A stretch of 36,755 nucleotides of DNA from an uncultured OM43 clade bacterium (GTDB lineage Bacteria; Pseudomonadota; Gammaproteobacteria; Burkholderiales; Methylophilaceae), in NCBI GenBank assembly GCA_902558495.1, contig CACEEB010000010.1, forward strand, positions 1-36,755. The letters run 5' to 3'. Below are positions 30,679 through 36,485 of the stretch, piece by piece. The notes under the pieces are model-generated. The model was not told the DNA's origin, searched no databases, and saw nothing but the letters and a program-made list of their open reading frames with translations. Both the position numbers and the translations under genes were made by a program. Within the stretch, counting starts at the first letter, position 1; every line of letters begins with the position of its first letter.

Positions 30679-31869
30679 TTAATCTGAGGATATAGAATTA
30701 ATTTTATGGATAGAGAGATCTGCTCCTTGAAATTCTTCTTCCTGAGTCAGTCTAATATTTAATGCCTTGTGAACTAATCCATAAATGATAAAACCACCCA
30801 CCAGCGCAACTATTACTCCAGAAATAGTCCCAATTAGTTGAGACATAAATGTCACACCACCTAATCCACCCAACATTTCTAGGCCAAATATACCTGCAGC
30901 AATTCCTCCCCAAGCTCCACAAATACCATGTAAAGGCCAAACGCCTAATACATCATCAATTTTCCACTTATTTTGGGTAAGTGAAAATGTCCAGACAAAT
31001 AATGCTCCGGCAACTAAACCAACGGAAAGAGCTCCTAATGGATGGAATAAATTTGACCCAGCGCATACCGCAACCAACCCTGCTAATGGTCCATTATATA
31101 AGAAACCAGGATCATTTTTACCAGCCACTAATGCTGCAAGCGTCCCTCCTACCATAGCCATAAGAGAATTAACAGCAACCAAGCCAGTGACACCATCTAA
31201 AGTTTGTGCTGACATAACGTTAAAGCCAAACCAACCTACTGTAAGGATCCATGAACCTAAAGCTAAAAAGGGAATACTTGATGGTGCAAATGCATTTAAT
31301 TTACCATCCTTGGTATATCTACCATGCCTTGCTCCAAGTATTAATACTGCTGCTAATGCAATCCACCCACCCATACCATGAACCACGACTGAGCCAGCGA
31401 AATCATTAAAGGGAGCACCGAACTGATTGGTTAAAAAATCTTGGAAGCCATAATTACCATTCCAAATAGCACCCTCAAATAATGGATATAAAAAACCTAC
31501 CAAGATAAAGGATGCAATTAATTGTGGGTTAAAGCGTGCTCTTTCTGCAATTCCCCCGGAAATAATGGCTGGAATAGCTGCAGCAAAGGTTAAAAGAAAA
31601 AAGAATTTAACTAATTCATAAGCACTTTTTTCACTCAATGCAGAAGCTGCATCATAAAAATTCATGCCATAAGCAATACCATATCCTATAAAAAAGTAGG
31701 CAATAGTTGATATAGAGAAATCTGCCATTATTTTTGCTAATGCATTTACTTGGTTTTTCTCTCTTACGGTTCCCACTTCTAAGAAGGCAAAACCAGCATG
31801 CATGGCTAACACCATAATTGCACCTAATAAAATAAATAAGACATTGCTTTGGTCAACTAAAGTTTCCAT
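30679..31869 (-). CDS. amt: Ammonium transporter (Amt/MEP/Rh family)
   Basis: This inner-membrane ammonium channel has 396 residues and about eleven spans. The twin pore histidines appear in VVVHGMGGWIALAA and GVWPLHGICGAWGG. GGIAERARFNPQL and AFLEVGTVREKNQVNALAK are family blocks, and there is no signal peptide. The ATG at 31869 is well supported by AAGGGAAG upstream. No glnK lies beside it, although Amt and the PII protein GlnK are usually linked, so the PII partner must be elsewhere. The 258-base upstream region has TGCAC/GGTGCA elements resembling NtrC sites, which suggests nitrogen control. Confidence 0.96.
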   Translation of the reverse strand: METLVDQSNVLFILLGAIMVLAMHAGFAFLEVGTVREKNQVNALAKIMADFSISTIAYFFIGYGIAYGMNFYDAASALSEKSAYELVKFFFLLTFAAAIPAIISGGIAERARFNPQLIASFILVGFLYPLFEGAIWNGNYGFQDFLTNQFGAPFNDFAGSVVVHGMGGWIALAAVLILGARHGRYTKDGKLNAFAPSSIPFLALGSWILTVGWFGFNVMSAQTLDGVTGLVAVNSLMAMVGGTLAALVAGKNDPGFLYNGPLAGLVAVCAGSNLFHPLGALSVGLVAGALFVWTFSLTQNKWKIDDVLGVWPLHGICGAWGGIAAGIFGLEMLGGLGGVTFMSQLIGTISGVIVALVGGFIIYGLVHKALNIRLTQEEEFQGADLSIHKINSISSD

Positions 31870-31926
31870 TTTTCACTTCCCTTGTATATAAATTCCGAAT
31901 AATTTTAATGTATGTTGTCTTTTTAT

Positions 31927-31993
31927 TGCACCGTTATATGGATTAATATGCACTATTTATAAACATTTATATAAATTGCATTATTTTGGTGCA
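31927..31993 (-). promoter_or_regulatory. Candidate NtrC-type sites upstream of amt
   Basis: The strongest site is TGCATTATTTTGGTGCA (31977-31993). On the minus strand it reads TGCACCAAAATAATGCA, close to the enterobacterial NtrC consensus TGCACC-N5-GGTGCA. Additional half-sites TGCACC (31927-31932) and TGCAC (31949-31953) are spaced 22 bases apart, about two helical turns. I could not find a convincing sigma-54 promoter (TGGCAC-N5-TTGC) between them and amt. The rest of the gap 31870-32127 shows no open frame worth calling. Confidence 0.5.
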
Positions 31994-32127
31994 TTAAAAG
32001 CATAGTTTTTATCTCAAAAATGTGAATGAGAGAAATTTTAAAAATATAAATTTAGAATTTTGTTATGAAGGTTAAGATGCTTGAGACTTAAATTACCATA
32101 TTGCTAATTATAAGATTAGTGAATAAA

Positions 32128-32220
32128 TTATCTTTTCATCTTCCAGATAGTTATTAAAAGAAGAATTAATGTGATTACAAGTAAAATGCGTCTTAAAGCT
32201 TCTGAGGCAAGCCATTCCAT
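32128..32220 (-). CDS. 30-residue single-span membrane microprotein
   Basis: ATG 32220 to TAA 32128-32130. The start context is strong for this region, AAAGGAAAGATATGG. The peptide begins MEWLASEALRR, then has a hydrophobic helix (ILLVITLILLLITIW) and a basic tail (KMKR). This is the usual shape of a bacterial regulatory or accessory membrane microprotein. It starts 16 bases after the stop of the next microprotein gene on the same strand, so the 89-, 53- and 30-residue genes may be co-transcribed. I do not recognise a family. The call rests on the ribosome-binding site and hydrophobic pattern. Confidence 0.45.
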   Translation of the reverse strand: MEWLASEALRRILLVITLILLLITIWKMKR

Positions 32221-32236
32221 ATCTTTCCTTTAATTA

Positions 32237-32398
32237 TTAGGCAAAAAGAATTGCAATATTCCCTGCAAAAATAACAAGAGTTAATCCTATAAATCCAGAA
32301 ATACATCCTCGTTTTTTGTCATTCTTCTCAAAAAAATTTATTGCTAGAATTAAACACAACACACCAAAAGTTGTAATTGCTAGTTGAATAATATTCAT
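32237..32398 (-). CDS. 53-residue two-span membrane protein
   Basis: The frame could open at 32437, but I place the start at ATG 32398. It has AAAGGAATGAT just before it and gives a clean membrane protein. Helix 1 (IIQLAITTFGVLCLILAINF) and helix 2 (GFIGLTLVIFAGNIAILFA) are joined by a charged loop (EKNDKKRGC), with both ends likely on the same side. It lies between the 89-residue and 30-residue genes on the minus strand. Function unknown. Confidence 0.55.
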   Translation of the reverse strand: MNIIQLAITTFGVLCLILAINFFEKNDKKRGCISGFIGLTLVIFAGNIAILFA

Positions 32399-32442
32399 AT
32401 CATTCCTTTTGTATAAAACTAATTGCTTTTTTTTCAATTAAT

Positions 32443-32712
32443 TTAGCTATATAAATTTTTAAAATATTCATGCGTCATATAAGAGGCAGTAATAAAACCT
32501 GCTGCAAAAACTAACAGAAAGATAATGGTTGTTTTTAGATTCTTTTTAAATGTGCCAGGACTTCTTCTTTTCCATGCTTTCCACATCCAATAAAATCCAG
32601 CTATAGTTAATATAACAGCAATAGCAATAATCCATGGGTTGTTTGCAATAGAAGCGCCGGCGGCACCAAATAATAAAAATAGAAAGCCATTTAGATAGCA
32701 AGCTGGGCACAT
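32443..32712 (-). CDS. 89-residue membrane protein with N-terminal CxxC
   Basis: This small membrane protein has two or three spans. It starts MCPACYLNGFLFLLFGAAGA, so a CPAC pair sits at the very N-terminal edge of the first helix. WIIAIAVILTIAGFYWMWKAW and a C-terminal helix (TTIIFLLVFAAGFITASYM) follow a basic loop KRRSPGTFKKNLK. The CxxC at a membrane edge recalls thiol-redox or soft-metal carriers, but I see no family match. It is the first of three consecutive small minus-strand membrane genes and is divergent from the AlpA-like gene. The start lacks a clear Shine-Dalgarno. Confidence 0.6.
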   Translation of the reverse strand: MCPACYLNGFLFLLFGAAGASIANNPWIIAIAVILTIAGFYWMWKAWKRRSPGTFKKNLKTTIIFLLVFAAGFITASYMTHEYFKNLYS

Positions 32713-32790
32713 AAAAAATACCTATATTAAAAGAGTAATTAAGTTAACTCATTTTTATAATTATCTCAAATATTTGGTAATATTTTAGGT

Positions 32791-33000
32791 ATGGATAAGC
32801 ACTTAAATATTGATGAGATTGCAGAGTCACTTAAAATTAAAAAATCAACCTTATTACAATGGGTAAGAGAAGGGAAATTTCCACCGCCAGTTGAATCGGA
32901 TAATCGCCTCCCTATATGGAGTCTAGTAGTTATTGAGGATTGGATTAGTCACCAACAATTTACTCAAGAATGGATGAGTAACCAAGATGTAGATTTTTAA
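32791..33000 (+). CDS. AlpA/MerR-like small helix-turn-helix protein
   Basis: This 69-residue DNA-binding protein resembles AlpA-type regulators and excisionases. IDEIAESLKIKKSTLLQWVREGKFPPPV is the winged helix-turn-helix signature, with the wing LPIWSLVVIEDWISHQQ. Such proteins usually control prophage or satellite genes or act in excision. No integrase, recombinase or phage gene is visible near it, so it is either a domesticated orphan or a chromosomal regulator, perhaps of the divergent small membrane genes. It is the only plus-strand gene between smr and the SOUL gene. A TATAAT at 32756-32761 may be its -10 box. Confidence 0.7.
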   Translation: MDKHLNIDEIAESLKIKKSTLLQWVREGKFPPPVESDNRLPIWSLVVIEDWISHQQFTQEWMSNQDVDF

Positions 33001-33026
33001 TAAATAGTCCTAAGTCTTCTGGGGAA

Positions 33027-33140
33027 TCATTTTTTGATAGGCTTTTTCTCTGTTTTATCTTTATGTATTAAATTTAATCCGATCATATATACCACTAACC
33101 AAACTAATACAATTATGATTCCTAAGCCTCCATCTGTCAT
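33027..33140 (-). CDS. 37-residue single-span membrane microprotein
   Basis: ATG 33140 to TGA 33027-33029, preceded by AGAGGAAATGCT (a good Shine-Dalgarno at 5-8 bases). A short glycine-rich N-terminus (MTDGGLG) is followed by one hydrophobic helix (IIIVLVWLVVYMIGLNLI) and a lysine-rich cytoplasmic tail (HKDKTEKKPIKK). The overall form resembles CcoQ/YnhF-like accessory peptides, without sequence proof. It begins 33 bases after the secreted-protein gene on the same strand and could be the last member of the csoR-led transcript. Function unknown. Confidence 0.5.
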   Translation of the reverse strand: MTDGGLGIIIVLVWLVVYMIGLNLIHKDKTEKKPIKK

Positions 33141-33173
33141 AGCATTTCCTCTACTTATATTAAGCGTATTTCT

Positions 33174-33521
33174 TTATTTAATAGAACAAGATCCCTTCCA
33201 CTGAGCAAGATCTCTCATATCTGTAAACACAATTCTCCCGTCAACTTTATTGTCATAAATTAATTCCACAATATAATCTTGAAAGCCATTAAAAACTAGT
33301 ATTATCTTCCCACCTTGAATTTCTTTTGCTATTTTAAATTTTTCATTTCTTGACCTATACTCTCCTCTAGAAGCTGACGCACCATAAGTAAAAAACTCTC
33401 CTTGCCTCTCGAAGGTTGATGATTCGGAGGCGCTTCCTTTAGTGCTTTTGTAAGTACAATCCCATGTCTCTGCTAGAGCCAAATTTGGTACAATAAATAA
33501 TAGTAAAAGTAATTTTTTCAT
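33174..33521 (-). CDS. Small secreted protein with one likely disulfide
   Basis: The frame is open further upstream, but the natural start is ATG 33521, which gives a clear signal peptide (MKKLLLLLFIVPNLALA, cleavage before ETWDC). The mature part of about 98 residues has just two cysteines, one near each end (WDCTYK and KGSCSIK), so a single disulfide is likely. The alternating pattern (GKIILVFNGFQDYIVELIYDN) suggests a beta-sandwich or lipocalin-like fold. No family is recognised. It follows the MerT-like gene by 29 bases on the same strand and may belong to the same transcript. Confidence 0.65.
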   Translation of the reverse strand: MKKLLLLLFIVPNLALAETWDCTYKSTKGSASESSTFERQGEFFTYGASASRGEYRSRNEKFKIAKEIQGGKIILVFNGFQDYIVELIYDNKVDGRIVFTDMRDLAQWKGSCSIK

Positions 33522-33550
33522 ATGATTAAAATATACACTTTTTCTCTTCA

Positions 33551-33964
33551 TTAAAAAAGAAAATTGCCCCTCAAAAGCATAGGAAGTATAAACGTAAAGA
33601 TAAAGCCTGTTGACAAAAGTATTACTGAGAAAAGATAAATATAAAAACTCAACTTTCTTGATCTTTTGCACTGCTCAGCTAACTTTTGATTTGTTGGACA
33701 TGGTAAATTTCTTGCCTTCCATTGCACTATTCCTGCAAATATTATTGATATAAAAGCAAATAAGAATACATATTCTTTATATTGAGATATCAATATAATT
33801 TCCGGAAAAGCTCCGAGAAAAGAACTGAGAGAAGCCCCAGCACCAACTGCAACTAACAAAGAAGGTAAAGCACAACAAATAATCGTCCCACTGCTTGCAA
33901 ATAATGAAAAAAAATTGATCTTTTGATAATTATTTAAGACTTGAATAGAATCATTATTTTTCAT
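33551..33964 (-). CDS. MerT-like inner-membrane metal transport protein
   Basis: I place the start at ATG 33964, overlapping the HMA gene by 11 bases. The longer frame to 34030 adds only a basic stretch encoded within that gene. The 137-residue protein has three or four spans. The first carries a vicinal cysteine pair (GTIICCALPSLLVAVGAGA), the position where MerT has its metal-accepting CC. A cytoplasmic-type loop PCPTNQKLAEQC holds a second Cys pair, as MerT does. MerT proteins import mercuric ion handed over by MerP. No merA, merB or MerR-type gene is here and the operon repressor is CsoR-like, so copper or another soft metal is more likely (inference). The partner is the HMA protein encoded directly upstream. 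Confidence 0.68.
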   Translation of the reverse strand: MKNNDSIQVLNNYQKINFFSLFASSGTIICCALPSLLVAVGAGASLSSFLGAFPEIILISQYKEYVFLFAFISIIFAGIVQWKARNLPCPTNQKLAEQCKRSRKLSFYIYLFSVILLSTGFIFTFILPMLLRGNFLF

Positions 33965-34268
33965 ATTTATTTCTAACACTTTTAATTGTTTCATTAAAAT
34001 TTTCAATTTTTTGAATGGTGTAGCCTGCATCTACAATAATCGATTTAAGTTTCTTTTCATCAATACCAAAATCATTTTTTGACTCGACAAGTACAAAAAA
34101 CTTTTCTAAATTAATATAGACGTCATTTACCTCACTGAGAGATTTAAGACTTTTTTCGATCCCCTGGGCACAATAGGCACAGACCATTCCTAAAACCTCA
34201 ATTTTTTGAGTTGCAGCAAAACTATTTAAACTAAAAAATAATAAAAACATTCCAATAAATTTTTTCAT
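33954..34268 (-). CDS. Periplasmic HMA-domain (MerP-like) metal-binding protein
   Basis: This 104-residue precursor has a signal peptide (MKKFIGMFLLFFSLNSFA). One heavy-metal-associated domain has the metal loop GMVCAYCAQGIEKSL, matching GMxCxxC. The two cysteines bind a soft metal such as Cu(I), Hg(II) or Zn(II). The domain ends around VDAGYTIQKIE, and a basic tail follows (NETIKSVRNKYEK). Being secreted, it resembles MerP rather than cytosolic CopZ. A clear AGGAGT Shine-Dalgarno, formed partly by the upstream gene's stop codon TAG, precedes ATG 34268. It sits 9 bases after the beta-barrel gene and overlaps the MerT-like gene, so the order is barrel, MerP-like, MerT-like. Confidence 0.85.
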   Translation of the reverse strand: MKKFIGMFLLFFSLNSFAATQKIEVLGMVCAYCAQGIEKSLKSLSEVNDVYINLEKFFVLVESKNDFGIDEKKLKSIIVDAGYTIQKIENFNETIKSVRNKYEK

Positions 34269-34277
34269 AAAAAACTC

Positions 34278-34916
34278 CTAAAAGGTATACATCAAATGAA
34301 GCTTTGGGTCACCTTTTGTAGAAATGCCTGCTTCAAAAAAAAGGGTTTTGTTTACTAATCTAAGGGTTGGTATTAATGCAGTATTGTTATTTAACGAGTT
34401 CATATTCATAACCTCAAATATGAACCACGGTTGTGTTTCCTCATAGGATGTTTCATAAAAGGAAAAACCACTTTTTATCTGAGTTCTATCAAAATTTTCA
34501 TGGGGTCCACGTAAAATCTGATGCGATAAGGAGCTATAAATTCGTTTTGTTTCAAAATCTAATTGAAATGTTGGGGATAGATAGGCCTGTCTATTTTTAG
34601 ACCTGCGATTATCTATATTCCCTAATTCTAGATAAAACCATAAATTCGTTTGTGAATTAATTGTGTTAATACGCTTTAGTCTGTTTAAATAAAATAAACC
34701 ACTACCGTCAACTTTAAGTTGTTTATCCTGAATGTTAAAAAATCTCAATCCAATTGATTCCAAGCCAGTGATGGCATGGCTTAATTCAAATCTTTTAAAA
34801 TCATTAGTCCCCTCCACCATAGTCATAGTCGAATCTTTAAATGTCATAGGTGCAGCAATACAATTTATTGTAGCCAATAATAAAAACAATGAAAAAATAG
34901 GTTTTAGAGAAAACAT
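34278..34916 (-). CDS. Putative outer-membrane beta-barrel protein of the metal operon
   Basis: This 212-residue precursor starts with a signal peptide (MFSLKPIFSLFLLLATINCIAA) and ends in LHLMYTF. The C-terminal aromatic Phe with alternating hydrophobics is the classical beta-signal for outer-membrane insertion. The body is made of amphipathic strands (NLWFYLELGNIDN, AYLSPTFQLDFETKRIYSSL, TQPWFIFEVMNMN, LFFEAGISTKG), enough for a barrel of roughly 8-12 strands. I cannot name the family. Its ATG overlaps the csoR stop (TAATG) and the HMA gene follows after 9 bases, so it is a true operon member. A role in passing metal or ligand across, or sensing at, the outer membrane is inferred from context only. 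Confidence 0.65.
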   Translation of the reverse strand: MFSLKPIFSLFLLLATINCIAAPMTFKDSTMTMVEGTNDFKRFELSHAITGLESIGLRFFNIQDKQLKVDGSGLFYLNRLKRINTINSQTNLWFYLELGNIDNRRSKNRQAYLSPTFQLDFETKRIYSSLSHQILRGPHENFDRTQIKSGFSFYETSYEETQPWFIFEVMNMNSLNNNTALIPTLRLVNKTLFFEAGISTKGDPKLHLMYTF

Positions 34917-35194
34917 TATTTTTTATAAAGGTTTGTAAGTTCTTTGATCTTGATATCTTGCTCCTCTTTATTGTCCGCGTTAAATGCTTCTAGGACGCAG
35001 GATTCAAGATGATTTTCTAATAAAATTGCCTCCACTGATTTACATGCTGAGGATATGGCTTGAAGCTGCATAATAATATCAGGGCAGTATCTTCTCTCTT
35101 CAATCATTTTTTTTATTCCGTTTATCTGCCCAGCAATTTTATTAAGACGAGGAAGCTCATTTGTGTAATCTGGGTGATGATTGCAATTTGTCAT
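34916..35194 (-). CDS. csoR: CsoR-family metal-sensing transcriptional repressor
   Basis: This 92-residue all-helical DUF156 repressor is of the CsoR/RcnR/FrmR family. PRLNKIAGQINGIKKMIEERRYCPDIIMQLQAIS is the typical first half. Cys37, His62 and Cys66 keep the exact CsoR spacing (C-x24-H-x3-C) of the trigonal Cu(I) site, with Tyr36 before the first cysteine as in mycobacterial CsoR. The N-terminal CNHH could add ligands as in nickel-sensing InrS, so Cu(I) is favoured and Ni(II) is possible. FrmR-type formaldehyde sensing is less likely because Cys66 is kept. Such repressors release DNA when metal binds. It is first in its operon, so it is autoregulated through the dyad at 35221-35239. Confidence 0.88.
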   Translation of the reverse strand: MTNCNHHPDYTNELPRLNKIAGQINGIKKMIEERRYCPDIIMQLQAISSACKSVEAILLENHLESCVLEAFNADNKEEQDIKIKELTNLYKK

Positions 35195-35218
35195 AATTAT
35201 TTTCCTGAATTTTTTTTA

Positions 35219-35247
35219 ATTATACCCCATAGGGGTATATAAAACAA
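35219..35247 (-). promoter_or_regulatory. csoR operon promoter with CsoR-type operator in the -35/-10 spacer
   Basis: On the minus strand, TTGTTT (-35, 35247-35242) and TATAAT (-10, 35224-35219) are exactly 17 bases apart. The dyad TATACCCCATAGGGGTATA (35221-35239) fills nearly the whole spacer and runs into the -10. Arms are 8 perfect bases around a 3-base centre, with the C/G-tract flanked by TA steps seen in CsoR/RcnR/FrmR operators. The csoR start codon is 27 bases downstream, with AGGAAAA as its ribosome site. Bound repressor would block polymerase directly. Confidence 0.82.
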
Positions 35248-35346
35248 TTAATTATATTATTTAATTTATAAACTTTTTTATACTGATTTAGAAAATATTT
35301 AGAGCGCTCTGTTTTAGCTTAAAAAACCATCAAAAAAAATAGAATA

Positions 35347-35422
35347 TGGTGCCCTCGGCACGATTCGAACGTGCGACCCTCCCCTTAGGAGGGGGATGCT
35401 CTATCCCCTGAGCTACGAAGGC
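35347..35422 (-). tRNA. tRNA-Arg (anticodon CCU), CCA encoded
   Basis: The minus strand folds into a standard 76-base cloverleaf. The acceptor stem is GCCTTCG/CGAGGGC, the D stem GCTC/GAGC, and the anticodon stem TCCCC/GGGGA around loop CTCCTAA, giving anticodon CCU for the rare codon AGG. The T arm is GCACG-TTCGAAT-CGTGC. The 3' CCA is encoded (35347-35349). Its 3' end faces the csoR operon. The tRNA 3' end is a common integrase target, but I saw no second copy of this end in the window. Confidence 0.96.
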
Positions 35423-35517
35423 AAAATTAAATAAACAATCATCTTAACTGCTTTAATAAAGTTTTTGAAATTAAGTCTTGTGAAATGATAATATTGTAAG
35501 ATCACATACTTACTAAA

Positions 35518-36141
35518 TTGAGCGATTTTGTGTTTAGAACTTTTATATTATCTTTTATTTTTATTACAAATCAATTAATGGCTACTGAGGAACCTAAGTT
35601 TACTGTTTTACTTCAAGAAGGAAGTCTTGAAATACGTGAATACGAGCCAAGAATTATTGCTCATGTTAAAACTACTGGAGATTTTGATGATGCTTCAAGT
35701 AAAGGTTTTAAGATGCTTGCTGATTTTATTTTTGGTAATAACACCATAAATAACACATCCAAAAAAATAAGTATGACAGCGCCTGTATCAGCATCACTTT
35801 CTTCTAAAAAAATATCCATGACCGCACCTGTCCTTGCTGAGAACAATAACAATGAATGGTCAATAGCATTTGTTATGCCAAAAGAATTTACGATTGAAAC
35901 TCTTCCTGTGCCCAATAATCAAAATATAAGAATTACTGCACTTCCTAAAGAGAAATTTGCTGTCATTGTTTTTTCTGGCTTAGTAAGAGAATCAAGCTAT
36001 GATAAAAAGGTAAATTTACTTAACGAATTTATTAAGAAAAAAAAATTAACTCCATTAAGTACAATTCAAATTGCTAGATACAATCCTCCATGGACTCTTC
36101 CTTTTTTTCGGAGAAATGAACTTCTAATCAAAATTAATTAG
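35518..36141 (+). CDS. SOUL-family heme-binding protein, exported
   Basis: This is a 204-207-residue SOUL/HBP-family protein, named for vertebrate heme-binding proteins. Family blocks are the opening LEIREYEPRIIAHVKTTG and repeated KISMTAPV segments. The C-terminal NPPWTLPFFRRNELLIKI is the usual ending. An N-terminal signal peptide (FILSFIFITNQLMA, cleavage before TEEP) sends it to the periplasm. The KKISMTAPV unit occurs twice in tandem within 21 residues. No ATG is available near the N-terminus, so the start is TTG 35518 or GTG 35530, with no strong Shine-Dalgarno for either. It stands alone next to tRNA-Arg. Heme or porphyrin binding is a family property and is not provable here. Confidence 0.82.
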   Translation: MSDFVFRTFILSFIFITNQLMATEEPKFTVLLQEGSLEIREYEPRIIAHVKTTGDFDDASSKGFKMLADFIFGNNTINNTSKKISMTAPVSASLSSKKISMTAPVLAENNNNEWSIAFVMPKEFTIETLPVPNNQNIRITALPKEKFAVIVFSGLVRESSYDKKVNLLNEFIKKKKLTPLSTIQIARYNPPWTLPFFRRNELLIKIN

Positions 36142-36272
36142 ATTAAAGTGCATAGAAATTAAATTATAAGTGGGTTTTGTAAATAATATTAAATACAAAT
36201 CCTTATGTATTAAAATTAAACAATGCTGCTAAAAATATAATGTAATATTTAAATTTTACCAGAGGAGGTTTT

Positions 36273-36485
36273 ATGGCTTTTAAAGAGTATAAGGTTCTGA
36301 GAGTAAACGAAGGTGCTTGTGGAAGTCTATTATTGGGAGCTTCAACAATCCCAATACAAAGGTTCGAATCCGAACTTAACAAACAAGCTGCAGAGGGTTG
36401 GCAAGTTATTTTTGAGATTATTGAAAAAAAACGATTTCTTTTATTTTTTCAAAGGGAATCTCTTATTATTACTTTGGGAAGATAA
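36273..36485 (+). CDS. DUF4177-like small protein
   Basis: This 70-residue protein matches the DUF4177 pattern. The opening strand FKEYKVLRV and the later ELNKQAAEGWQVIFEI are typical. In this family a short beta-strand is followed by a helix carrying the N-x2-AxEGW motif and then further strands (FLLFFQRESLIITLG). Function is unknown. Translation should be strong, as AGAGGAGG lies 5 bases before the ATG. The stop codon overlaps the next start as TAATG, so it is translationally coupled to the YidD-like gene. A TATAAT at 36236-36241 is a likely -10 box. Confidence 0.75.
   Translation: MAFKEYKVLRVNEGACGSLLLGASTIPIQRFESELNKQAAEGWQVIFEIIEKKRFLLFFQRESLIITLGR

Noticed and set aside
31870-31926. 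Sigma-54 promoter for amt
   Set aside because: No TGGCAC-N5-TTGC match between the NtrC-like sites and the amt start on the minus strand.
33522-33671. N-terminal extension of the small secreted protein to 33671
   Set aside because: It would overlap the MerT-like gene for about 120 bases and hide a clear signal peptide; the start at 33521 explains the sequence better.
33551-34268. A classical mercury-resistance (mer) operon
   Set aside because: No merA, merB or MerR-type regulator is present and the controlling repressor is CsoR-like; MerT/MerP similarity alone does not establish mercury resistance.
34916-35194. FrmR- or RcnR-type assignment of the repressor
   Set aside because: The exact C37-H62-C66 spacing matches CsoR; RcnR needs His3/His60/His64 and FrmR lacks the last cysteine.
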